Assembly (NCBI RefSeq): GCF_947497695.1
Contig: NZ_CANMHM010000017.1
Location: 1 to 46,711, forward strand
Length of the DNA: 46,711 bases
DNA from: an uncultured Polaribacter sp.
GTDB lineage: Bacteria; Bacteroidota; Bacteroidia; Flavobacteriales; Flavobacteriaceae
Direction of reading: 5' to 3'
Part shown: positions 34,209 to 42,724 of the stretch, one piece after another
Layout of the letters: every line of letters begins with the position of its first letter
Numbering within the stretch: the first letter of the stretch is position 1
Notes under the pieces: generated by a model
Told to the model about the DNA's origin: nothing
The model's database searches: none
The model's input: only the letters and a program-made list of their open reading frames with translations
Translations under genes and position numbers: made by a program

Positions 34209-35798
34209 ATGTTACCGAATAAAAAAATAATTTCTACAGATTTTTTAGTTATTGGTTCTGGAATTTCAGGGTTAACTTTTGCCTTAAAAACCGCCACTAA
34301 GTTTACAAACGCAAAAATTACTATTGTAACTAAAGATGAGCAAAGTGAGTCTAACACAAAATATGCACAAGGAGGTATTGCTACTGTTTATGATAAAAAT
34401 GTAGATAGTTTTGAGCAACATATAAATGATACCATAATTGCAGGTGATGGTTTGTGTGACGTAGATGTTGTAAAAATGGTCATTGAAGATGCTCCTAAAA
34501 GACTTGATGAACTTATTGAGTGGGGCACAAAATTTGACGAAGATAAAAATGGTTATTACGATTTAGGAAGAGAAGGTGGTCATTCTCAAAACAGAATTTT
34601 ACATCACACAGATATTACTGGTGCAGAAATAGAACGTGCTTTATTAGCACAAGTTAATGCATTGCCAAATATCGATTTTTTAACGCATCATTTTGTAATT
34701 GATTTAATTACAGAACACCAAGTTAAACAAAAAAGAACCAAAAGAAAGGATAAAATATCTTGTTTTGGTGCTTATGTAATCGATGAAAAAAATGCCATCG
34801 TAAAAACCTTTGTAAGTAAGTTTACACTTTTAGCTTCTGGTGGAAATGGGCAAGTATATGAAACCACTACAAACCCAACAATTGCAACTGGTGATGGAAT
34901 AGGAATTGCTTACAGAGCAAAAGCAGAAATTTCTGAAATGGAATTTATTCAGTTTCATCCAACAGCGTTGTACAACCCAGGAGAGTATCCTGCATTTTTA
35001 ATTTCTGAAGCTGTTAGAGGTTTTGGTGCAAAATTAAAAGATTATAATGGCAATTCTTTTATGCATAAGTATGACGAAAGAGAAGAATTGGCTTCTAGAG
35101 ATATTGTTGCAAGAGCAATTGATAATGAGCTAAAATTGAGTGGAAAACCTCATGTGTATTTAGATTGTACACAGCTTGATATGGAAAAATTTAAAGAGCA
35201 CTTTCCTAACATTACAGAAAAATGTGCATCGCTTAATATTGATGTAACTAAAGATTTTATTCCTGTGGTACCAGCGTCTCACTATATTTGTGGTGGTGTA
35301 AATGTCAACAAAAAAGCAAAAACATCTATTAAAAAATTATACGCTTGTGGAGAAGTGACAAGAACTGGTTTGCATGGTGGAAATAGACTTGCCTCTAACT
35401 CTTTATTAGAAGGTTTGGTATATGCTCACAAAGCTTTTTTAAATGTTTCTAAAAAGTTCGATAAAGCAAAATTACCTAAAGATATTCCTGCTTGGAATGA
35501 TAGTGGCGTTGTTAAAAACATGGAAAAAGTTTTAATTACTCATGATAGAAATGAAGTAAAAACAATCATGACAAATTATGTAGGTATTGTACGTTCTAAC
35601 GAGCGTTTAAGACGTGCAGAAAAAAAATTGAGCGTACTTTATGAAGAAAACAAGCGTTTATACGACCATTCTGAACTTTCAGTAGATTTATGTGAATTAA
35701 GAAACTTAATTACAACTGCTTACTTAATTACACAGTTTTCTAAAAAAAGAACTCAAAATTGTGGTGGTTTTTATAGTTTAGATTGTATTGCTAAATAA
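34209..35798 (+). CDS. nadB: L-aspartate oxidase
   Basis: The 529-residue flavoprotein oxidises L-Asp to iminoaspartate using O2 or fumarate. FLVIGSGISGLTFALKTA is the N-terminal FAD Rossmann motif. KYAQGGIATV, GREGGHSQNRILHHTDITG, EFIQFHPTALYNPGEYPAFL (active-site HPT), SEAVRGFGA, ASRDIVARAI and HYICGGVNVN with GLHGGNRLASNSLLEGLVYA follow in the family order. The ATG at 34209 lies 9 bases after the nadA stop, so both enzymes are made from one transcript and the unstable intermediate can be channelled. The C-terminal helical domain is complete. Confidence 0.95.
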   Translation: MLPNKKIISTDFLVIGSGISGLTFALKTATKFTNAKITIVTKDEQSESNTKYAQGGIATVYDKNVDSFEQHINDTIIAGDGLCDVDVVKMVIEDAPKRLDELIEWGTKFDEDKNGYYDLGREGGHSQNRILHHTDITGAEIERALLAQVNALPNIDFLTHHFVIDLITEHQVKQKRTKRKDKISCFGAYVIDEKNAIVKTFVSKFTLLASGGNGQVYETTTNPTIATGDGIGIAYRAKAEISEMEFIQFHPTALYNPGEYPAFLISEAVRGFGAKLKDYNGNSFMHKYDEREELASRDIVARAIDNELKLSGKPHVYLDCTQLDMEKFKEHFPNITEKCASLNIDVTKDFIPVVPASHYICGGVNVNKKAKTSIKKLYACGEVTRTGLHGGNRLASNSLLEGLVYAHKAFLNVSKKFDKAKLPKDIPAWNDSGVVKNMEKVLITHDRNEVKTIMTNYVGIVRSNERLRRAEKKLSVLYEENKRLYDHSELSVDLCELRNLITTAYLITQFSKKRTQNCGGFYSLDCIAK

Positions 35799-35847
35799 AA
35801 AAAACCTAAAATAAATCAGATGCTTTTTAATTAAACTACTTCAAAAA

Positions 35848-36144
35848 TTAACCTAAACTATTTATAATAGTAACTAATTCTTTTTTGGGCACTGCACCTG
35901 ATTGCCTCCAAACTTGTTTTCCTTTTTTATATAAAATTAGAGTTGGCACTCCCCTAACTTGATATTTTGTTGCCAAAGATTGATTTTTATCAACATCAAT
36001 TTTAATAATAGAAACCTTATTGCCCAAAGCATCTTTTACCTCTTTTAAAATAGGACTCATTGTTTTACAAGGACCACACCATTCAGCAAAAAAGTCTACT
36101 AAAACAGGTTTATCTTTATTTATGATTTCCGAAAAATTGCTCAT
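35848..36144 (-). CDS. trxA: Thioredoxin
   Basis: The 98-residue protein is a single thioredoxin domain without a signal peptide. The WCGPC active site is in FFAEWCGPCKTMSPILKEV, VSIIKIDVDKN is the following strand, and the cis-Pro loop VRGVPTLILYKKGKQV is present. It should act as a cytoplasmic disulfide reductant. It lies 17 bases after the cytochrome lipoprotein gene in the same direction, so it is probably transcribed from the Crp/Fnr-type promoter at 37170-37213. Linking a thioredoxin to a cytochrome and an oxidase regulon suggests a redox-stress setting. Confidence 0.95.
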   Translation of the reverse strand: MSNFSEIINKDKPVLVDFFAEWCGPCKTMSPILKEVKDALGNKVSIIKIDVDKNQSLATKYQVRGVPTLILYKKGKQVWRQSGAVPKKELVTIINSLG

Positions 36145-36161
36145 ACCTAAGAAATATATAA

Positions 36162-37157
36162 TTATTTATTAAAAGTAATACTCCAAATTCCTCTCACTTG
36201 ATTTTCACTATAACCTGTAGCCAAATCTTTTGGATACAATTTATCAATTTGAGCTAAGGTATTTGATTTAATATCTGAATTTGATTTACCATGACATTGC
36301 AAACACATACTATTTGTTTTAATAGGATAATAAACTTTTACATTTTCTGCAGATGAAACAACAATAGGTTCTGATTCTTTATTTGCTTTTATATCTTCTT
36401 TAAAAATAGTAATGTATCCGTTTTCTAAAGCATTTGCTTTGTTTTTAGAATTTCTTGGTTTGTCTGAAACTCTCTTTATCACAGCTTTGTGCACAACAGA
36501 CATACTATCTGTTAATGGAAATGCTTTTATATTACAAAATTTTAATGCAGCTAAGGTTCCTTCTTTTTGAATTTTACCCATTAAATTTTTTCCTAAAACT
36601 ACTTTTGTAGATAAAGCATATTTTAATCCTCTTTCACTATAAGGTAAATCTTTAAAATTATTTCCTTGTTCTGGTTTTCCTTTTCTCATTCCATTTCCAT
36701 TACCTCTGCCATTTCCATGTTGTTCTTTGTAATGCTCTTCAAACCATTCTGGTTTTTCAATATCAAACTCAAACATATAATCTGCAATTTGCTGAATCGT
36801 TTCCTCTGGAAAAGCTTGTTTTGGCATTACACCAAAACGTTTTACAGCACCATACATTTTAGCATTTTCTTTGGTGGGATTTTTAATAAAAGCTTGTATC
36901 TCATTTACAAAATTCTCTTTTGTTGTACTTCCTTTTAAATAACGCTTTTTAATAGCAATCATAGGAGGTGCAATTCTACTTTCTTCAGTTGTGGTAGGAT
37001 TATGACAAACATAACAGTTTGTTTCTAGTAACTTTTTACCAGAATGCGTTTGAATTTCTGGTGTATTTTCTTTTTTCTTATTAGAATACGAAGGTCTTTT
37101 TGAATCTTTACAGCTAAAGATAAATGCAAGTAAAAGTAATAATGTAATTGGTTTCAT
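36162..37157 (-). CDS. Lipoprotein with c-type cytochrome domain and DUF3365-like domain
   Basis: The 331-residue protein has a lipoprotein leader (MKPITLLLLLAFIFSC, Cys 16). Residues about 35-140 are a cytochrome c domain with CYVCH at 48-52 and VMPKQAF as a likely Met-ligand region. A flexible Gly/Asn/Lys linker (HGNGRGNGNG, about 148) follows. Residues about 165-331 resemble the DUF3365 (Tll0287-like) heme domain, with ALKFCNIKAFPL and MCLQCH (CxxCH at 285-289). It thus has two heme-attachment motifs and is probably a periplasmic electron carrier or heme sensor. It shares a transcript with thioredoxin behind a strong Crp/Fnr-type promoter, next to the regulator gene. Confidence 0.85.
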   Translation of the reverse strand: MKPITLLLLLAFIFSCKDSKRPSYSNKKKENTPEIQTHSGKKLLETNCYVCHNPTTTEESRIAPPMIAIKKRYLKGSTTKENFVNEIQAFIKNPTKENAKMYGAVKRFGVMPKQAFPEETIQQIADYMFEFDIEKPEWFEEHYKEQHGNGRGNGNGMRKGKPEQGNNFKDLPYSERGLKYALSTKVVLGKNLMGKIQKEGTLAALKFCNIKAFPLTDSMSVVHKAVIKRVSDKPRNSKNKANALENGYITIFKEDIKANKESEPIVVSSAENVKVYYPIKTNSMCLQCHGKSNSDIKSNTLAQIDKLYPKDLATGYSENQVRGIWSITFNK

Positions 37158-37169
37158 CTTTTTTTTTTA

Positions 37170-37213
37170 CAAAAGTAAGATGAGTTTAGTTCTTATACAG
37201 TAACTAATGTTAC
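37170..37213 (-). promoter_or_regulatory. Crp/Fnr-type promoter of the cytochrome-thioredoxin operon
   Basis: The box GTAAC-TAAT-GTTAC (37200-37213) overlaps the stop codon of the regulator gene. TACTTTTG (37177-37170, minus strand) follows after 22 bases. The ATG at 37157 is 12 bases further on. Confidence 0.8.
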
Positions 37214-37842
37214 AGTTCTAACACCTTAATACTATTTCTATGGAGGTTAATTTTACCTTCATTCTCTAGTTTTTTAAGCAATCTAGAAACTACAACTCTA
37301 GAGGTATGTAAATCTTCAGATATTTGTTTGTGGGTAACATGTAATATATCATTATGAGTTACCATTGCTTTGTCTTTAAGGTATTTAAAAAGACGTTCGT
37401 CCATTTTTAAGAAAGCAATCGTATCTACAGCGTCTAAAAGCTCGTCTACTCTAGCGTGATAACTTTGTAAAATATAAGCTTGCCAAGTTTTATATTTGCC
37501 TAACCATTCTGCCATCTTTTCTTTTGGCAGCATAATCAATTCTACGTCTGTTTCTGCTACTGCTCTAATTTTACTTTTTGTTTGTCCCATACAACAAGAA
37601 AGTGTCATAGCACAAGTATCTCCTTTTTCTAAATAGTATAAAACTAATTCGTCTCCATTTTCATCTTCTCTAAGAATTTTAATAGCACCAGAAATTAACA
37701 AAGGCATCGATTTTATGTAATCGTCAACTTCTATAATTGTAGTGTTTTCTTTAAAATCTTTAGGAATCCCTAAAGTATCTATTTCAGTTATCAATTCCTT
37801 TTCAAAGAGATATCCAAAATTATCGTTTAATGTACTTGCCAT
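37210..37842 (-). CDS. Crp/Fnr-family transcriptional regulator
   Basis: The 210-residue protein has an N-terminal cyclic-nucleotide-type beta-roll (about 30-120), a dimer helix (about 120-150) and a C-terminal winged helix (HKQISEDLHTSRVVVSRLLKKLE). Residues 180-187 (TSRVVVSR) lack the Glu of CRP and FNR but match my memory of NtcA (STRVTVTR), which reads GTA-N8-TAC. Four promoters in the window carry such boxes. No FNR-type N-terminal Cys cluster is present. C77, C83 and C84 sit in the beta-roll where CRP holds the cAMP phosphate loop, so the signal is probably not cAMP and could be redox, heme or NO. It could be autonomous; no box is seen upstream of its own start. Confidence 0.9.
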   Translation of the reverse strand: MASTLNDNFGYLFEKELITEIDTLGIPKDFKENTTIIEVDDYIKSMPLLISGAIKILREDENGDELVLYYLEKGDTCAMTLSCCMGQTKSKIRAVAETDVELIMLPKEKMAEWLGKYKTWQAYILQSYHARVDELLDAVDTIAFLKMDERLFKYLKDKAMVTHNDILHVTHKQISEDLHTSRVVVSRLLKKLENEGKINLHRNSIKVLEL

Positions 37843-37917
37843 TTTCTTAAAATTATAAGATTTTAAAAATACTAAAATTAAAGATAATCATAAAGTGATA
37901 TAAGAATTTAATTCAAC

Positions 37918-37949
37918 AAGAATAGCCTAGAAAATCCTAGGCTATTCTT
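37918..37949. terminator. 13-bp hairpin between the small membrane gene and the regulator gene
   Basis: AAGAATAGCCTAG and CTAGGCTATTCTT pair perfectly around a six-base loop. It lies 20 bases after the small gene on the minus strand. It has little U-tract but is stable enough to stop or attenuate transcription before the regulator gene. Confidence 0.6.
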
Positions 37950-37969
37950 ATTCATTTAGGGGGGAAATT

Positions 37970-38101
37970 TTATTTTGCTTTTTTATCAGTTTTCATTAAT
38001 AAGAAAATAGCTGTCACTAAGCCAATAACTACTAACACAAAAATACCAATCATAATAGTACCATTTACCCAAGAAACTAAAGGAAGGTTTAAAAAATTCA
38101 T
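37970..38101 (-). CDS. Small 43-residue membrane peptide, unknown function
   Basis: The ATG at 38101 starts MNFLNLPLVSWVNGTIMIG, followed by IFVLVVIGLVTAIFLLM as one membrane helix and a charged tail KTDKKAK, with TAA at 37972-37970. TATTTTTG at 38129-38122 gives a -7 motif, and a 13-bp hairpin follows it, so it has promoter, gene and terminator in full. The layout of a short periplasmic head, a helix and a Lys-rich cytoplasmic tail is typical of small membrane regulators or subunits. I do not recognise a family. It lies between the Crp/Fnr gene and the second RND operon. Confidence 0.65.
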   Translation of the reverse strand: MNFLNLPLVSWVNGTIMIGIFVLVVIGLVTAIFLLMKTDKKAK

Positions 38102-38121
38102 ATCTATATCGTTTAGAAATT

Positions 38122-38129
38122 CAAAAATA
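38122..38129 (-). promoter_or_regulatory. -7 element for the 43-residue membrane peptide
   Basis: TATTTTTG on the minus strand, predicting a leader of about 16 bases. No -33 TTG is seen. Confidence 0.4.
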
Positions 38130-38169
38130 AAGGTTCTTCCTATTTTGATTTATGATAAAAATCAGTTTT

Positions 38170-39519
38170 CTAAAAATTTACATTTAAAATATCTCCACTT
38201 AATTGTAAGAGTTGTAATTCTATCAATTTAGCATCAAATTTAGCATTGTTTAAAGCCGTTTTTGAGTTGATAAAATTAATTTGTGCTTGCCTAAATTCTA
38301 TAGAGGTTACTTGCCCTAATTTATAGCGTTCTTGCGTTCTCTCAAAATTATTTTGCGTTGTTAAAACGTTGGTTTCTTGTGCTTTTAAAATAAACAATTG
38401 GTTTTTATAATTCTCCCAAGTATTCTTTAAATTATTTTCGATATTTACTTTTTGTTGTTCTAAAGCTATTTGTTGGTTTTCTAAGCCAATTTTAGCATTT
38501 GCAACTCTTGTTTTGTTGCTTCCACCATCAAAAATATTCCATGTTAAATTAAGGCCTGCATTTAGACCATCAGAAATAATTAATTTTGCACCAAAAGGGT
38601 TGATTAAATTTTCGTTTTCTGTTCTATTAAATCCATAAGAAGCATTAAAACCTAAAGCTGGTAAAAAGTTAGCTTTGTTTATTTTGATGTTGAATTCACT
38701 AATAGCAATGTTACTTTCGTTTTGTTTTAAAAGTGAATTGTTTTTTAAAGTCTTCGTTTTTAAATCATCATAATTCAATAATTTAGTATACTTAACAGCA
38801 GTTTCTACTGTATAATTTATATGTTCTTTAGCACCTAAAATTACATTTAAACCCCTTTTTGCATTGTTAAATAATTGTTTGGAACTGATAAATGCAATAC
38901 TATCATTATTAACATCTACTTGTGCATTTAAAAATTCTAATTTAGTTGCCTGTCCATATTCATATTGATATTTTGCACGTTGCAATCTTCGTTTAGAAAT
39001 TGTTAAAGCTTCATTTAAATTATGTGTATTTTCAGCAAACCTTGCTATTTCAAAATACACTGTAAACAATTGTAAATAGGTGTTTTCAATAGTTTCTTTG
39101 GCTTGTAATTGAGATAGATTATATGTCTCTTTTAATTGTTGATAATTATACTTTCTACCTAAACCATCAAAAACAACATAATTTAAACCTAAAGATGTAT
39201 TGTATGTTTTTGAAACAACACCATTTCCTGATATTTCTGCATCATTACCAGTTTCTCTATCAGTAAAAGTAAGACTTTGATTATTTCTACTATAATTTGC
39301 CCCAGAAGTTGCTGAAACTGTTGGTAAAAAACCAGTATTATAAACACTCGCGTTGTTTTTTGCCACTTCTAAATTATTATTGGCAATTTTAATTCCGAAG
39401 TTGTTTTCTAAAGTGATTTCTAAAGCTTCTTTCTTTGTTAAAATTTCTTGCGATATGCCATCCAAAGAAATTAAAAACATCACAATTAAAATACTTGTCT
39501 TATTAAATTTCATCTGCAT
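38170..39519 (-). CDS. TolC-family outer membrane efflux protein (second operon)
   Basis: The protein has 449 residues from ATG 39519, or 447 from the ATG at 39513; the TTG further upstream is unlikely. The Sec leader is KFNKTSILIVMFLISLDGIS. Then come TolC helices with LTKKEALEITLENNFGIKIA (the usual first helix), LNYVVFDGLGRKYNYQQLKE and, in the second half, NLTWNIFDGGSNKTRVANAK. The end is TALNNAKFDAKLIELQLLQL. Its start overlaps the 3' end of the pump gene by about 17 bases, so it is translationally coupled. It is the last gene of the marR-adaptor-pump-TolC operon. Confidence 0.9.
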   Translation of the reverse strand: MQMKFNKTSILIVMFLISLDGISQEILTKKEALEITLENNFGIKIANNNLEVAKNNASVYNTGFLPTVSATSGANYSRNNQSLTFTDRETGNDAEISGNGVVSKTYNTSLGLNYVVFDGLGRKYNYQQLKETYNLSQLQAKETIENTYLQLFTVYFEIARFAENTHNLNEALTISKRRLQRAKYQYEYGQATKLEFLNAQVDVNNDSIAFISSKQLFNNAKRGLNVILGAKEHINYTVETAVKYTKLLNYDDLKTKTLKNNSLLKQNESNIAISEFNIKINKANFLPALGFNASYGFNRTENENLINPFGAKLIISDGLNAGLNLTWNIFDGGSNKTRVANAKIGLENQQIALEQQKVNIENNLKNTWENYKNQLFILKAQETNVLTTQNNFERTQERYKLGQVTSIEFRQAQINFINSKTALNNAKFDAKLIELQLLQLSGDILNVNF

Positions 39520-42500
39520 CAAATTTAGATTCTATAATAGCTCTTTCTACTTCTTCTTTGGTTATTTGTTCTCCTGTTTTTAACCACTTAATCATCACTT
39601 TTATCGAATTAGAAACTGATAGTAACAAAGGCAACATAATTAATGTTAAAACAGTTGCAATTGCAATTCCGTAAGAAATTGAAATTGCCATCGGAATTAA
39701 AAATTGTGCTTGTCTGCTTTTTTCTAACAAAAGTGGTGCTAAACCAGCAATTGTTGTTAGAGAAGTTAAAAAGATAGCTCTAAAACGAGATTGACCTGCT
39801 TTAATTAAAGCTTCATCATATTTTATCCCTTCTTTTAAATAACTGTTGAATTTACCTATCAATACCAAACCATCATTTACCATAATACCTATTAAGGCAA
39901 TAATGCCTAAAAATGATAAAATTCCGATAGGAAAACTATGAAAATAATGCCCCCAAATAACACCAATCATGCTAAAAGGAATCATAATAATTAATAAAAT
40001 GGGTTGACTGTAAGAACGAAATGTAAATGCAATTACAATATAAATCAGCAATAAAATAATTGGTCCAACAACACCCACAGAATCTGTTGTTTTTTTGGCT
40101 TCTCTATTTTGCCCTTCATACAAAGGACTTACAGAAGGATATTTAGAGGTAATTTGAGGCATTACTCTGGTTTTAATATCCTCTAAAATTTCTGTAGCAC
40201 TTGCTTGCAAATCTTTTAAATCTGCTGTAATTTGTATTTCTCTTTGTCCTTTTAAGTGATTGATGGCAATGTCTCCTCTTTGAATTGTGTAGTTTGCAAT
40301 TTCAGAAAACGGAATTCTATTTCCTGTTGGTGTTACAATTCTCATATCATCTAAATCGTTTATAGAAGACCTGTCTTTTCTATCATAACGCACCCAAACT
40401 TTAATTTCATCTTGTCCACGTTGAAAACGTTGTGCTTGTAACCCAAAGAAACCAGCACGCACTTGTGCCATAATAGCTTGTAAATTTAACCCTAATAAAT
40501 AGGCATTGTCTTTAAGTGTAATTTGTATTTCTTTAATTCCTGCAGGATCATTATCTGCAACATCTTTTAAAAGCGGATTATTTTCTAACTCTAGTTTTAA
40601 ATCCGCTTTAGCGGCTTTTAATTCATCAATATTATTACCTAATAGAGAAACTGCAACAGGGCTTCCACCAAAATTACCTCCAGATCCAAAAACTAAACTT
40701 TCTACACCATAAACCTTGCCTACTTTATCACTAATTGTGTTTGTAATTTCTGGCGATGAAAAATCTCTTGCTTCACCAGGTAATAAATTTACTGTTAAAG
40801 TTGCATTTGCACTTCCTGGACCCACACGTTTTATAATATTTTCTACAACTTCCAGATCTCCAGATTGTTTCTTTGAGTATTCCTTATTTACCAACCAAAC
40901 TTTTTCTTCTACGGATGATATAATAGAATCTGTAATTTGCTCATTTGTACCTTGAGGCATTGTCAATGAAATTTGAATTTTATCACTAGCAATTCTTGGA
41001 AAAAAGGCACTTTTAATAATGCCTGCTTTTAAACTTAAAACACTAATAATAACCAATGCTACAGGTATTGCTAAAGCAAATACTTTGTTTTGTAAACAAA
41101 ATTTTAAAAATGGTATATAATACCCATCTCTAAATTTTGATAGAACTTTGTCTGCACCAGCATTTACTTTATTAAAAAAAGTATCAATTGCATTGGTTTT
41201 TTTTAGGTTTCCATTTTCTAATCTTTTTCTCTCTAAAGCTTTAGAGTGGGCAATATGTGCAGGTAAAATAATTAAGGCTTCAATTAAAGAAACACTTAAA
41301 GTTAGTAGTACAATTGTGGCAACTTCACCAAAGAAACTACCTATTCTACCATCCACAAAAAAGAAGGTTGAAAAAGCGATAATAGTTGTTAAAATTGCAG
41401 AAACAATTGGTGGAATAACTTCTAGGGTTCCATCTATTGCAGCTTGAATTTTAGATTTTCCTAAATCGTAATAATGATGGTAAATATTTTCGCCAATTAC
41501 AATTCCATCATCTACTAAAATACCAATCACAATGATCATCCCAAAAAGGGACAATACATTGATGGTTACATCAAATTGTGCTGCAAAAATAAACATGCCA
41601 AAAAATGCAATTGGCAAACCAAAAGCTACCCAAATAGCCAAACGTAAATTTAAAAATAAGGCTAAAAAGAATAATACTAATAGAATACCTACAATACCAT
41701 TTTCAATTAACAATTTTGTTCGTCCGTTTAAAGTGATAGAAGAATCGCTAGAAACATTTAATTGAACATTTTGGTTTTCTTGATTAAATTGATGGATGTA
41801 GTCTTTAATTTTATCAGCCGAAGAAATCAAATCTTCATTATTTGTATTACTAACAGTTACATTGATAGCTAAATTTCCATTATAATAAAGTCTGTCTGGA
41901 GTTTCTGACCAAGCATCTCTAACCTCAGCAATATCTTTTAAGCGAATAATAGTTCCGTTTGTTTCTGTTCTAACAATTAAGTTTAGAAGTTCTGTACCAT
42001 AATAAGATCTGTTACTTGCTCTTATTAAATAATCTTCTTCAATTGTTTTTACATTACCTCCAGTAATTAAAATATTAGAATTTTTTACAGCATTTGATAC
42101 TTCTGTAAACGTTAAATTATAAGCTCTTAAATCGTTTTCTCTAACCGCTATTTCTATTTCTTCATCAGGAAAACCAGAAAGTGCTACTTGAGAAATTCCT
42201 TCTATACCTCTAATATCATTCTCTACATTTCTAGCATATTGTTTGATAGATTTTAGGGAAACATTTTCTCCACTTATTGTAAAACTTATAGTTGGTCTAC
42301 TATTTTCTACTTTGGCAATTACTGCTGGTTCCATGCCTACAGGAAAAGAAGGCACTCTATCTACTGCATTTTTTACATCAGACAAAACAACATCAATATT
42401 TTTACCTTTTTCAACCTCAATATTTACAGTTGCACTATTTTCTCTAGAAACAGAAGTTACCCTTTCTACACCAACAATTCCTTTTAAATTGTCTTCAATT

Positions 42501-42700
42501 TTTAATACAACACCTTCTTCCATTTCTGCAGGTGAAGCTCCAGGATATGTTAAAGAAATATTGATTAATTCTGAATCTACTAAAGGAAAAAAAGAAGATT
42601 TCATGCTAAGAGCACCCACAGATCCAAAAATTAAAAATGCAATAATCATTACATTTACAGCAACTGGATATTTAATAAAATACGTAATATTTTTTTTCAT
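39503..42700 (-). CDS. RND efflux pump, inner-membrane permease (second operon)
   Basis: The 1065-residue protein has the AcrB-type topology. YFIKYPVAVNVMIIAFLIFG is TM1. YPGASPAEMEEGVVLKIED opens the porter domain, and TM4 has GILVDDGIVIGENIYHHYYD with the two proton-relay Asp residues. GIMVNDGLVLIGKFNSYL is the matching second-half motif. The pattern VDDG differs from the VDGAV of metal pumps and fits drug or lipid-like substrates. It is 24 bases after its adaptor and overlaps TolC. The pump is distinct from that of the first operon in sequence and regulation (MarR rather than Crp/Fnr). Confidence 0.9.
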   Translation of the reverse strand: MKKNITYFIKYPVAVNVMIIAFLIFGSVGALSMKSSFFPLVDSELINISLTYPGASPAEMEEGVVLKIEDNLKGIVGVERVTSVSRENSATVNIEVEKGKNIDVVLSDVKNAVDRVPSFPVGMEPAVIAKVENSRPTISFTISGENVSLKSIKQYARNVENDIRGIEGISQVALSGFPDEEIEIAVRENDLRAYNLTFTEVSNAVKNSNILITGGNVKTIEEDYLIRASNRSYYGTELLNLIVRTETNGTIIRLKDIAEVRDAWSETPDRLYYNGNLAINVTVSNTNNEDLISSADKIKDYIHQFNQENQNVQLNVSSDSSITLNGRTKLLIENGIVGILLVLFFLALFLNLRLAIWVAFGLPIAFFGMFIFAAQFDVTINVLSLFGMIIVIGILVDDGIVIGENIYHHYYDLGKSKIQAAIDGTLEVIPPIVSAILTTIIAFSTFFFVDGRIGSFFGEVATIVLLTLSVSLIEALIILPAHIAHSKALERKRLENGNLKKTNAIDTFFNKVNAGADKVLSKFRDGYYIPFLKFCLQNKVFALAIPVALVIISVLSLKAGIIKSAFFPRIASDKIQISLTMPQGTNEQITDSIISSVEEKVWLVNKEYSKKQSGDLEVVENIIKRVGPGSANATLTVNLLPGEARDFSSPEITNTISDKVGKVYGVESLVFGSGGNFGGSPVAVSLLGNNIDELKAAKADLKLELENNPLLKDVADNDPAGIKEIQITLKDNAYLLGLNLQAIMAQVRAGFFGLQAQRFQRGQDEIKVWVRYDRKDRSSINDLDDMRIVTPTGNRIPFSEIANYTIQRGDIAINHLKGQREIQITADLKDLQASATEILEDIKTRVMPQITSKYPSVSPLYEGQNREAKKTTDSVGVVGPIILLLIYIVIAFTFRSYSQPILLIIMIPFSMIGVIWGHYFHSFPIGILSFLGIIALIGIMVNDGLVLIGKFNSYLKEGIKYDEALIKAGQSRFRAIFLTSLTTIAGLAPLLLEKSRQAQFLIPMAISISYGIAIATVLTLIMLPLLLSVSNSIKVMIKWLKTGEQITKEEVERAIIESKFDADEI

Positions 42701-42724
42701 TTTATGATGAATTTATTTCAGTAA

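Noticed and set aside
42243..42707. A 154-residue plus-strand ORF opposite the second RND pump
   Set aside because: Antisense to a clear pump gene; sequence is biased and has no family motif.
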